A stretch of DNA of 64,000 nt from Aquila chrysaetos chrysaetos (taxonomy: Eukaryota > Chordata > Aves > Accipitriformes > Accipitridae), in assembly GCF_900496995.4 (NCBI RefSeq), contig NC_044019.1, positions 5,429,501 to 5,493,500 of the forward strand. The letters are read 5' to 3'. The position numbers and the translations under genes were made by a program. Positions within the stretch are counted from its first letter, which is position 1. Every line of letters starts with the position of its first letter. Of this stretch, positions 25,166-35,019 are shown piece after piece. The notes below the pieces were generated by a model, which was not told where the DNA came from, did no database searches, and saw only the letters and a program-made list of their open reading frames with translations.

Positions 25166-26485
25166 TCAGACCCGCACGCCTCGCTCCATCCCCACCACCC
25201 AGGAGCTGGGTCGGAGCTCGCCCCGGCTCGGGGGCTCACTGGGCTCCAGCAGCCGGTCCGAGGACTCGCCAGTACTTTCCAGTTTGGCATAACCCACCAG
25301 GCTGACGTGGTCCAGCCGGGGCCAGCTCCGGTTCTTACGGTCCTTGATGGGGGCCACCAGCAGCATCCCCGGCTGGCCGAGGTCCAGGGACTTGGAGTGT
25401 CCCGGCGTGTGGAGCTGCGCATCGGGGCTGAGCTCTGCCGCCGCCGGCTCCGTGCCGGGGCAGCTGCCATCCATGTTGATGACGATGTGGCCACCACCAC
25501 CACCACCACCACCATCACCACCACCACGGTCCTGGCTGCGGGATGCGATGCTGCCAGAGAGCGGAGCCCTGGAGAGCCGTGGTGCTTCGGAGGGGGGCTC
25601 GGCAGGTCCCGCCTCGGCCCTCTCGCTGGCCCCCCGCGCCGCCGCGTCCAGCAAGCGGTTGTTGAGCTTGATGACGGGCAACGCCAAGGCGCCGACGGCC
25701 GAGGAGAGGAGGGACTCTGCTCCGGTGCGGCAGGAGAGGCTGAGGTTGGCCTCGGCGGAGGCGCCGGAGCGGAGGCTGAGGAGGGAGGCGGCGGGCGATG
25801 CTGCCGGGTGCTGGAGGAACTCGGCTGTGGTCTGGAGCCTGTTGGGGCCGTAGCAGTCGGACCACTTGCTGCAGGGGCCGGGGCAGGGCTGGCAGGAGAG
25901 ATCCACCTGGTAGCAGCCCTCCACGCACTCAGCGTTGGCCTTGGGGACGGGCTGGCCGTCCCCGCGCCGGCAGCGCCCGTCCTCGGGGCCGGTCCCCTCG
26001 GGGAGACCCGCCGCCATGGAGTAGAGCCCCTTCTGCATCAGCCTGCGGGTCTCCATGTCCCTGTTCTCGTACAGCATGGTGTTGGCGCAGATGAAGATGA
26101 AGAGCCCGATGCCCATGATGACGGGGCCGATCAGCTTGAGCTTCTCGCTGTGGGGCACGTGGCGCCCGGCAGCCACCTCCCTCCTCATGTCCCCCGCGAT
26201 GCTGCCATTCCTGGCACCGGCCCCCGTGCCCCCGGGTCCCCGATGGGGCCAGTAGCCCACCACGGCAATGGTCATGCCCACCAGGACCACTGAGATGCCC
26301 ACCATGACGAAGGCTCCCGACGGCGAGCGCATGCGGAGCTGCCCTTTCACCGGGACCTCCGGCGGTGACTTGCGCCGCAGCCTGCGTCCCCGGCGCCGTG
26401 GCGGAGCGGGGGGCACCGGCGGCTTAGTCGTGCCCCCCTCCGGCTCCCGCATGGGTCCGTTGGTTTCAGCGCTCTCGGCAGTCAT
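25166..26485 (-). CDS. TMEM200B: TMEM200B, two-pass membrane protein (complete, 439 aa)
   Basis: A single-exon coding region, as expected for the TMEM200 family. Residues 1-50 are a Pro/Arg/Lys-rich cytosol-like tail. The family signature KGQLRMRSPSGAFVMVGISV (about 47-66) leads into membrane segment 1 (about 58-78), ending VVGYWPHRG. Membrane segment 2 lies at about 118-137 (LIGPVIMGIGLFIFICANTM) and is followed by LYENRD, another family hallmark. The long C-terminal half has a Cys cluster (about 187-211), a poly-Gly tract (about 321-332) and a conserved-looking tail with HSKSLDLGQPGM and RSWPRLDHVSLVGYAKLE. The function of the family is unknown. The ATG at 26485-26483 was chosen because an acceptor (CCCCACAG) lies 23 bases upstream at 26510-26509. 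The frame stays open further upstream only because it runs through a minisatellite. At 439 residues it is longer than human TMEM200B (about 300 from memory). It is convergent with EPB41, as in mammals. Confidence 0.93.
   Translation of the reverse strand: MTAESAETNGPMREPEGGTTKPPVPPAPPRRRGRRLRRKSPPEVPVKGQLRMRSPSGAFVMVGISVVLVGMTIAVVGYWPHRGPGGTGAGARNGSIAGDMRREVAAGRHVPHSEKLKLIGPVIMGIGLFIFICANTMLYENRDMETRRLMQKGLYSMAAGLPEGTGPEDGRCRRGDGQPVPKANAECVEGCYQVDLSCQPCPGPCSKWSDCYGPNRLQTTAEFLQHPAASPAASLLSLRSGASAEANLSLSCRTGAESLLSSAVGALALPVIKLNNRLLDAAARGASERAEAGPAEPPSEAPRLSRAPLSGSIASRSQDRGGGDGGGGGGGGHIVINMDGSCPGTEPAAAELSPDAQLHTPGHSKSLDLGQPGMLLVAPIKDRKNRSWPRLDHVSLVGYAKLESTGESSDRLLEPSEPPSRGELRPSSWVVGMERGVRV
25491..25527 (-). 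repeat. TMEM200B: CCA/TGG triplet tract encoding poly-glycine
   Basis: The plus strand reads (CCA)n with one CAT interruption. On the coding strand this gives a near-uninterrupted Gly run containing a single Asp, about residues 321-332 of TMEM200B. Confidence 0.9.
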
Positions 26486-26508
26486 CGTCTCCGGCTCGGC
26501 CACCCTTC
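26486..26508 (-). other. TMEM200B: TMEM200B 5'UTR part of the coding exon
   Basis: Twenty-three bases between the acceptor AG (26510-26509) and the ATG. The context before the ATG is GCCGGAGACGATG, with a purine at -3. Confidence 0.75.
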
Positions 26509-26564
26509 CTGTGGGGTAGGGAGGAGAAAAAGGTGAAGAGGCATCGCTGGGGGTCCACGTGCCC

Positions 26565-26800
26565 GGGATGCTGGGAGCATGGGGACGCCACGAGCGTGGG
26601 GACCACAGGGACACTGGGAGCATGAGGATGCTGGGAACACGGGGACCACAGGGACACTGGGAGCAGGAGGGTGCCGGCAGCACGGGGACCCTGGGAGCAG
26701 GGGGACGCCAGGAGCATGGGGGGCATAGGAACACCAGGAACACGGGGATGCCAGGAACACGGGAAGCATGGGGATGCCGGGAGCACAGGGGACACCGAGC
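26565..26800. repeat. Degenerate minisatellite, 17-18 bp units, 43-bp higher order
   Basis: Units like GGGGATGCCAGGAACAC recur with variation. A larger unit beginning GGGGACCACAGGGACACT repeats at 26598 and 26641, a period of 43 bases. It keeps the TMEM200B frame open upstream of the true start. Confidence 0.85.
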
Positions 26801-27152
26801 CCACAGGCTGCACCACGTCAGGGACCAGCAGCTTTGGTCTCCTCCCTCGCCTGCCTGCTTTCCTCTAGTTACTTCTCTCTCTCTGCTCGAGAGCAGTGGA
26901 AGGGCTACGAAGCTCCCTCCAACCGCGCTGCCAAAGCTTCAAAACTCATATCCCTAAACTGGGACAGGGCAGGGCAGTGAGGATAGCCGGGACCCCACTG
27001 CACCACATGCTGCACCGGCACAGAGACATCGCTGGCATCAGGGGCCCAAATGACCTGTCCTGCGTCAACAAGTCCCGCTACACCTCCAAAGGGGTGCCAC
27101 CAGCCAGCTCGGCTTGACAGCAGTGAGGGAACGGGCCGTTTATTTGCCCGCT

Positions 27153-27167
27153 GGGGAAACTGAGGCA
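27153..27167 (-). repeat. TGCCTCAGTTTCCCC dispersed motif, copy 4 (reverse)
   Basis: The plus strand reads GGGGAAACTGAGGCA exactly, preceded by GCCCGCT and followed by CGGCTGCACG. Confidence 0.5.
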
Positions 27168-29396
27168 CGGCTGCACGTGAAAACCCAAAGCAAAGCTCTG
27201 ACAAAGCCGCACTGCACGGGGCCCTGCAAGCGACGCAGCTCCCCGGTTTGCTCCGCTCGCTATCCAAACACGACCTAAAAACCTAAACCAACACCCCATC
27301 ATCCTCGAGCTGCTCGTCAGACTGCAGGACCCACCAACTCAGCACCCACGCAGGATTTAAGCTGAAAGAGGCGTTTTTCCCAATCTGCTGCTGTCTCCTG
27401 CTTCATGGGGGAAGCCGACCCCCTCAGTGCATCCATGGGGTCCTGCCCTCGCACACACCAAGATAAAGCTCCACGTCCAGGGATTTATGGGGCCTTCCAG
27501 AGCGCACCGTATTTCATTTTATCCAGTACCTTGTTTCCTAGATGAGCAAGAAGGTGTCGAAGTTGCTGCCAAAACCAGCCGGTGACGAGCCTGGCAGGGA
27601 AGCGTCAGCTGGGCTGGCACCGTCGTGCACAGGGTAAGCGGTGCCCCGTGATACGGGGAAGCTAAAACACGCCCTGAACACGTCCCAGATCGAAAACATC
27701 TTTAAAAAAAACAAATAACCTCATGTTGACAGGAATCTGTGTCCTTGCAGCCCAGCTACTTGCTGCTGTGTGCCCAGCAATGGTTGGTGACGTGGGCTGT
27801 GGCTGTGCAGCCCGGGCAGGACGGCGTGTCCGTGCCCTCGCCGGCGTCTCCTGGCACTGCCGGTGCTGCCGGAGGCTGGCGCGGGAACGCTGCCCGGGCT
27901 GTTCCCAAACGGGGCCCAGGGATGTGCCACCGGCGTGAGCGGGGAGCGCTGGAGGGTGGCCCCCAGCCAAGGGATGCTGCATCTTAAATTGCAAAAGGAA
28001 AGCGTTCGGATAGCACGGCGGCATCGATATTCGGCAATTAAAAGCCAGAGACGAAAACCATGGAGAAACACCCTGGTAGGAGGACGGTGACCGCTCTAAT
28101 TTTACTCCCCGAGATGAATGAAGCACTGAGAGCCAGCAACCAGCATCACCGATGGCAGAAAAATAAGATACTAAGTTTTTTTCTTCCCCAGTCTTAATCA
28201 TCTTAAGGTGTTATTAGCATCAGAGGGAAGGAATTAAAGATATGAGTTTCAGGATGACAGCGTGTTCCTGGCACAAGGCTGTCAAGCTGTGACAATTTGA
28301 ATAAGGGAGATTTAAAGGAAAAAAAATAAAGAAAGTCCCAAACAAAACAACCCAAACCCACAGCCCACTGCTGAGTGGGGTGTTAAACCTTTCTGTGAAA
28401 CAAGCTGATAATCCTGCATTGCAAAGGGAGAAACACAATAAACCCAATGCAATGTTCACCCTGAATGGAAAAATGAGTTTTTAAATATTTTGGTATTAAA
28501 GGGAAACAACTCAAACGCATCCCAAAGACTGTGGGTTTTTTTTGCTTCCAAATGCCCTGATTTAGGTTATGTCCCAGCTTTCTCTAATTACCATCTTAGA
28601 TTCAACCTCTCTTAATTTTATATCAAACCCTTTAAATGCCTTGCAGGGATTAAAAAAGTAAGACCCCCCTCACTAAACCGCAAGAGCGGAGCAAAGGCTC
28701 TTTGTTACCGGCTGAGGGGGAGAAATGTCAACCCCCTGGGGCTCATGGCCCCCAAAATCACACTGAACACACACACCAGCCACCTCTGATTTTTGGCCCA
28801 GAGCCTCAGTTGTGCCTCTTTAAACCCAATTCTGCCATTATCCCCTTTAGCCCACCCGAGCCCCCACGGAGCCAAAGCCAGCGCCCGTGGGGACCACGAG
28901 CATCCCCCCGGGGTCCCACCGAGGGCGTTGGGGTGGGTCCAGGGGATGTTCCCCTCGGCCGTGCCGGGCTGCTGTTCCCGCGTTTTTGTGCTGGATGTGA
29001 CCCGGTGTTAAACTGTGGGAGCTGGGATGTTTAAAAATGGGTGCAGCAGGACCAGAGGGTGCCCATCCACCCCACATCCACGGGGTCCAGACCCCATTCT
29101 CCCCTCTTCTCCCTTTCCCCGGGGAACAGGGATGGAGATACAGGGCAGGAGGGACAGGCAGATGCCAGCAATCTGCCTCCAGGCAGGGAATCCTCTTTGC
29201 CCGCTCCCCAGCCCCCTGCCACTATTCCTGCCCCGAGCGCCTCTCCCCTTATCTCCCCGCCGCCCGATAGCTGCCTGCTTTCTGAAGTTGGAGCATTTAA
29301 TTGCTCATTGCCGGGGCTGGTTGTTCCCAGAGTTCAAAACCATTATTTTTATTAATAGAATCCCCAAGGTTATATAAGCTCTTTAAAAAAATATAT

Positions 29397-29414
29397 AAAA
29401 AAAAAAAAAAAAAA
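29397..29414 (+). repeat. A18 homopolymer
   Basis: Run of A following ATATATA. It could be the tail of an old retroposed sequence, but no element body or target-site duplication is evident. Confidence 0.8.
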
Positions 29415-31748
29415 TAAACCCCAGCATTGCCATCCAATTCTGCAACTCGCAGACGCCGACACTCACGCGAATGGATTAATTCAACGTTGGAGCAGCGGCA
29501 CTAGACACAGCTCAGCTGGAGGGCAGGGCCGGGGGTCCCGTGGGTGCTGCCGGGGCAGGGGGACAGCCCGGTCCCTTGGCAGGGACAGGCGGTGGCCCAG
29601 GGCTCCCAGCCACCTCCCTCCAGCCCGGAGGCAGCCGTGGGACCCGACGCCTCCAGTTTTGAGGTTTTGATTCCCGGTGGGGAGGAATGACAGTATAGAA
29701 ATGTAAATGCTGTTAGCGTTATCGAGTGAGATGAGGGCTGCTCTGCTGCCAGGTTCGGAGTTAAGCTTCCAATCCCCGCAATAAGCCTGGCATTAAAATA
29801 AACCCAAATATTTCTCTAATCCCCCCCATCACGAAGGCATATTGCTGGCTCCACCCCCCCCCCCTAAATCCTCTCCCGCCGCCTTCGCAGACAGACTCTC
29901 CTAAAATTTGACACTAAATCCCAACGCATCCGACAACAGCGGAGCTGGACTGGGGGTAAAGCGGAATTCGGGAAGGGTCTCTCTTGCAGGTGGATCCCTG
30001 CATCCCTTGAGTGCCCCGGGGATGCTCTGCCCCTGCCACGATCGTGCTGCCAGCTTGAATTTGCAGCGTGCCACAGGCTATCAAAAAGCAGATTTGGCCT
30101 CAAAATTTCCCTCCGGCCGAGGGATGAGGGGCTGCGCCGGTGCCGGGCAATGCCACCCCAGTGCTGTGCCACAGGAGATACCAGCCAGCGGCCAGCCAGC
30201 TTGGTGATGTGCTGGAGAGCTGCAAAAACACCGAGTGGAAAAGGGCCAAGTGCAGGCAGCGCTGAGGGCAGCTGCCTTCCCCTTGCAGGTTTCTCCCCCT
30301 TGCCAGTTCTCTTTCCAGGAGTGCACTTGGCTCACACCTGGAAAGGGCTTCGGTGCGGGACAGACTCCACCACGCCAGCAGGGATTTAAAACCCGGCATC
30401 TCCCCAGGGAGACTGTTTCCATCGCTGTCCTGCCCCGCTCCAGGCTGCGTTGCCCATCCTCGGGGCATGATCCCATCCTGCACCCAGGATCCCATCCTGG
30501 GGGTCTTCTGCAGGTCACATCTGCAGAGCATCACCCCGGGGGAGCTGGTACCGGGAGCAGCCTAGGCTGTAATGAACACTCAAGAAGTGCCCGTTCTCCT
30601 GATTTTGGGAATAAACCGGTTTTGAAATTTGTTGCCAAATCAGCCAGCAAAGCCCGCAGCGTGTTTAAAGGCCGCGGTGATGGGTGAGACACCCAAAGCG
30701 CCGAGGCACAGCGCAGCCCCCTCCGCCTCGTCCAAGCCCCCGAGGGAGCCCGTGACACCAAAGCCCGTGGTGGCTGAGCTCCCCCAAGTCCCCCCTCCGC
30801 AGGGAAGGGGAACTCAGGCAGCCGAGACCTTACGGGTACGAGGACGCGCCGAGCTGTGCTGCAAGAGCCCTTCCTTGGCTTCCCCACCCACCGGGAAAGG
30901 TACAGGGAATGGTAATGACAGTCTGCGCCGAGACGTGATGCTTAAAAATAACTCCCTTTCAGCCTAACCTCCAATGCCGCCCCCGGCGCGGGGCAGGGAG
31001 GGGATCGCGCGGAGCAGCACCCAGGCGCCGGCTCCCGATCTCACCTCCCATCCCGGCTGGAGGAAAAGCGAAGCCAGCGGAGGAGCAGCATCGGTCCTGG
31101 CGCATGGTGCATCCAGCATCTTGGATGCTTGGGGTGATTTGAGGCCCCACGTCCTCGCCTGCGTGGTGCCGCCTCCTTTCCTATTTTATTCAGTCCACTT
31201 CAAATTTCCCCCCTTGGCTACACATTAAAGTTGTTCAGAGAGAGGAAACAAAATAAAAAGCCAACGGGTATCTTTCTGGGTCTCTCCCAGCAGAAGAAAA
31301 TGCTGTCACCATCCCAGCACCCACCGGCAGCTCCCACTCTGAAGCTGCAAAGCCTCCTCTGGGCTCGGTCCCGAGGGGTAAAACCACCCTGCCGTGACCC
31401 TAGCACAAGCGTGTTCCCAATGCGGTGACAAAACGTCTCTCCAGCTTCAGCTTTGGCTGGGGACACCTGTTAATCAATCATAATTAAGTTACCTCATAGA
31501 AGCTCCCACATAAACCCAGTAATGCTAATTATCACGGCGTGGGAAGGATTATCCCCCTTCCCAGCAGGAACCACCTTCTGGTCCTGGGCTGGGGGGTCTC
31601 GCACCTGGTTTTAACAAGGCTTGTGATATATTTTCACCCTTGCTGCAGCACAGAAGAGCCCGGGTATGACTACACTCTGCCTGTCACCCAAAGGTGATGG
31701 CTCATCAGTCTTAAACATCCTTTGTTCCTCTCTCCACAGCAGCGGAGA

Positions 31749-31761
31749 CCTCAGTTTCCCC
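31749..31761 (+). repeat. CCTCAGTTTCCCC dispersed motif, copy 5 (13 of 15)
   Basis: Matches the last 13 bases of the motif, and the first two positions differ. Degenerate compared with the exact copies. Confidence 0.35.
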
Positions 31762-33417
31762 AAGCGAAGGACGGGATGGATGAGATGTTGACACACAACC
31801 ACCTCCACTAAGCACTTGCTGATGGAGACATCACCTCCACGCCTGGCCAAGCTGTGGAGAAGAATCTTGCCGGCTTCACATCTTCAGGTCACACATCCCA
31901 GACAGCAGCCAGGAGCTGCTGGGGCCACCACTGTCACTTGGAACACGATCCAGGACAGCAGGCTATGGGGAAAGACGGTGCTGGGGTGGTTTGGGGACAC
32001 AGATGGGCCCGTCTCTTCGCTTTCTACCCCATGCTCGATGGGCTCCCCCAGGCAAGAAGGTGGCGATGGGCAAATGGGATGCAGCAACACCTGGGACTGA
32101 GGAGAGCCACCAGTGCCACCAGCTGCTCCAGCTCCATTCACCTTGACTTCTCCAAAGTCCTCCCTGCTCCCAAAATGGGGCCATCCGCTAAACTCCTCTC
32201 TACCCCTCAGGCAAAGAAAGTGCGTGGAAACATCCAACTGATTACTAATTACAAGAGCTTGCCTTACCCAGATTTGCTCTGCTAATTAGACTAATCTCTA
32301 CGGCTAGGAAATGAGCCGCAGTCACCCATAGCGAGCGGATCACGCAAGTTGGATGGATGCTTAACTCATGTCAGACCCCTGCAAAGGGGATCGTAATTCC
32401 CGGCTGCTTCTGACGGGCCATTGTTTAAGGAGACAATAGAAGGGCTGGCGAATTTTATGTTTCTCCTCCAAGCTGATGCCGAAATCAGGACATCTGCATT
32501 GCTCAACTTTTTTTGATATGAACCAGATGCAAATAATTAATAAATTCAAATTCAAGATAATGCAGGCATCTAAATTTAAATGGAGAGTGGATTTCTAATG
32601 GCAGCTTTTTGCTTGCTTGGAGGAGGGGGAAGGAGTGGGGAGCTCAGGGGGATTTTCTGGGAGAATTCCTGCCTCCGGGAAGCGGTTCGGGGTGGCAGGG
32701 CACCCGGGGATGCAGGCTGCGGCCAAACACCTTGCAAATCCTCACGGCCAAGAGAAAAGGAAGGAGGGAAAAAAAAAAATCCGTAGGCTGGGATTTCCAG
32801 GGAATTAGGACCAAACTCTTTCTGAATTTGGCACCTTCCCTGCTGCTCCTTTGAAAAATCCCTGCCAGCGTGGAGGGAGGGAGGGGACTCCGGGGGGGCT
32901 GCCAAGTCCTCCCTGCTCCCAGGCATGGCCCAAGTTATCCAGCGGGTACAAACACATATAACCCATCTCCTCCCGCCCCAGGGACCCACATCCCACTCTG
33001 CCTGCAGGCAGTGAAGTTTCTAGCCATATTCCCAGCTGGGATTACTCTTGCCTCCGGCGTTTTAAACCTCCCATCTCCCCTACTCTTTACCCTGCAAAAA
33101 CCCCCATCTCCCTGATTTCATGAACGGGAATCAAAACCCACCTGGAAGCGAGACGGGAGCCGTGGCTCTGCCTGCGGTCGTTCCCCCCCCCCCCAACTCC
33201 AAGCCGCAAAGCTGAGCCCCTTGTGCTGAAAGACCTTCCCGATCCCAAACTCCAGGAGCTACCGGGATAATTTCCACCCACTTCTCCTCTCTCGAGTGTC
33301 TACACCAAATCCCGCGTGGGGATTAGCTGCGTGACCGCTCCTCGGAACTGCAAAAACTCCCGGGATTTGGATACTACAGCCGGCTGCTGCCCGGGTCCCA
33401 GTTTCTGGCCGTGCGAG

Positions 33418-33530
33418 GGTGCGTGTGTCCGTGCGTGGGCTCGCACACGAGTGTGCGTGCACATCCGCGCACGCCTGCGTGTCGCCGTGGGCACGCGAGC
33501 ACGCGTGTGAGGGCTGCGCGCCTCTGCCCG
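33418..33530. repeat. Alternating purine-pyrimidine GTGCGTG/CGCACG tract
   Basis: Repeated GTGCGTG, GCACACGAGTGTGCGTGCAC, GCGCACGC and CACGCGAGCACGCGTGTG segments, mostly alternating purine and pyrimidine. The composition is Z-DNA prone and lies in the intron just inside the putative first exon. Confidence 0.7.
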
Positions 33531-33597
33531 CGTCCATCTGTCCGTCTGCTCGCGTCCCTGCCGTGCGCTTGGTGTCTGCGGGAGCCTCTTCGCGTCC

Positions 33598-33662
33598 GGG
33601 GGTGCCCCGTGGCCGTGGGTACCCCGTGTCGGGGGGTGCCCCGTGGCCGGGGGGTGCCCGCT
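33598..33662 (+). repeat. GGGGTGCCCCGTGGCCG tandem units
   Basis: About four degenerate copies of a 16-18 base unit around GGTGCCCCGTGGCCG inside the CpG island. Confidence 0.75.
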
Positions 33663-33781
33663 GTGCATCCCGCTGCGGGGTCGCTGTGCCCGGGGTTAAT
33701 GCGAGTGGGTACGGCCGGTACCGGGTCCGTGTACCCGCGTGGGCGTCCCCCCTCCCCGTCCCCCCCCCATCCCTCACTCAC

Positions 33782-33900
33782 CGGCGGCCGCCGAGCCGTG
33801 AGCCTCCCGCCGGGACCGGGAGCGGGGCCGGGGCCGGGGCCGGTCCCCCGGGGGCGGCGGGCGCTGGGCTCCGCCGCGGCCGGGGCCATGGAGCGGCGGG
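33782..33900 (-). other. TMEM200B: Candidate TMEM200B non-coding exon 1 (5' end unknown)
   Basis: The minus strand reads ...GGCGGCCGCCG|GTGAGTGAGG. This is a near-consensus donor whose exon side ends at 33782. It would splice to the acceptor at 26509 that precedes the TMEM200B ATG. The 5' boundary shown is arbitrary, because no start site can be read from the sequence. Confidence 0.5.
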
Positions 33901-33938
33901 AGGCGGCGGGAGCGGCCGGTTCCCGGTTCCCCGCTCGT

Positions 33939-33963
33939 CGCCGCCGCCGCCGCCGCCGCCGCC
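33939..33963. repeat. (GCC)8 triplet repeat
   Basis: About eight uninterrupted GCC units (GGC on the minus strand), within or just upstream of the putative TMEM200B first exon. Confidence 0.9.
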
Positions 33964-34796
33964 GGGACGTCTGGGCGGGGGGCGGCGGGTTCCGCCCGGC
34001 CCCGGGTCCCCGCCCCGCCCGGCCCCGGCCGCGGCCCCGCGGGGGGGGGGCGGAGCGCGGGGATGGCGGGGAACGGGGAAGGGGACGGGCTGAACCGGGC
34101 CGGGACAACCCCCCCCTCCGTCCCCGTCCCGGTCCCCGGTTCCCCTTCCCGGGGGGTGCGGGCTCCGCGGTTGGCGGCCGTGGGAAAGTTGCGATCGCTT
34201 TGCGGGGATTTTCCTGGCTCCGAGCGGGGCTGGAGCCCGGCCGGGCTCCGGGGAGCGGCGGGGAGGAGGGCGTGCAGCCGCCGGGGCCGGGCTGCCTTCC
34301 ACCGCCTCTCCTCGGGTCCCCTCTCTGCCTTTCCCGGCAGGGACCCCCAGCCCCCTCCCGGCGCAGGATGGGACCCGCCGATACCTGAGGGGATGCTCAG
34401 AGTCCACGGACCCTCCTCCCACTCCCACGCCCCCCCCCAGCCCCCCTGCCCTGCGATGCACCAGCAGAGCCCATTTCTCCCAGCCAGGCCAGCCTGCTCT
34501 GGGACTGGGCTTGCAGTAGTTTTCCCCCTTCCAGCTGTGAGAGCACAGGAGAGTTTCGCAGTTGGGATAAAAGCATTACCCCAAGTTCGCTTTGGCAGCC
34601 GAGGTGTTTGATGCTCCCCCCCGCCCCAGACAGTGGTTAAGGCAGGTTCCAGAGGCACTTTCTCCTCCAGGCAGGCACAAAGAGGAGAGCTTCTGCAAGG
34701 AGCAGGCTCTGAGTGTGTTGCTTTGCCTTTCTTCCTCAGAACTTGCCACAGAGACAGACGCAGACCTCTCTGTCAGCCCCAAGGGTCATAGCAGTG

Positions 34797-35019
34797 CATC
34801 CCCTCATCCCCATCCCTGCATCCCCATCCCTGCATCCTCATCCCCTGCCCCGCATCCCCATCCCCATCCCCACATCCCCATCCCCGCATCCCCATCCTTG
34901 CATCCCCATCCCCTCATCCCCATCACCCATCCCTGCATCCCCATCCCTGCATCCTCATCCCCTGCCCCACATCCTCATCCCCATTCCCACATCCCCATCC
35001 CCGCATCCCCATCCTCACA
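34797..35019. repeat. CATCCC minisatellite with 117-bp higher-order repeat
   Basis: Built of CATCCC/CATCCCTG/CATCCTC hexamer-like units. A longer block starting CATCCCTGCATCCCCATCCC occurs at 34811 and again at 34928 (117-base period), with only a few differences over about 88 bases. Confidence 0.9.

Larger units (their letters stand above)
26509..33781 (-). other. TMEM200B: TMEM200B intron 1
   Basis: About 7.3 kb between the acceptor CCTACCCCACAG (26510-26509) and a strong donor GTGAGT at 33781-33776. It holds a minisatellite next to the coding exon (26565-26800), a C-rich stretch, an A-run at 29397-29414, two copies of the CTCAGTTTCCCC motif, and short AT-rich TAAT-containing islands near 31470-31530 and 32236-32310. 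No coding sequence is recognised. Confidence 0.6.
33380..34420. promoter_or_regulatory. TMEM200B: CpG island, likely TMEM200B promoter
   Basis: About 1 kb of very GC-rich sequence dense in CpG, with GGGGCGG- and CCCCGCCCC-type SP1 boxes (for example around 33970-34060). It contains a strong minus-strand donor (33781-33776) and lies upstream of TMEM200B. This is the only sizeable non-coding CpG island in the window. It could also start an unseen plus-strand transcript. The long open frames here on both strands reflect base composition. Confidence 0.7.

Noticed and set aside
25163-26293. 376-codon plus-strand open frame
   Set aside because: Antisense shadow of the TMEM200B coding exon. High GC suppresses stops and there is no recognisable protein.
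33374-34658. Several long open frames on both strands (up to 325 codons)
   Set aside because: They lie in the CpG island. The frames are Arg/Pro/Gly-rich, overlap each other and are explained by base composition.
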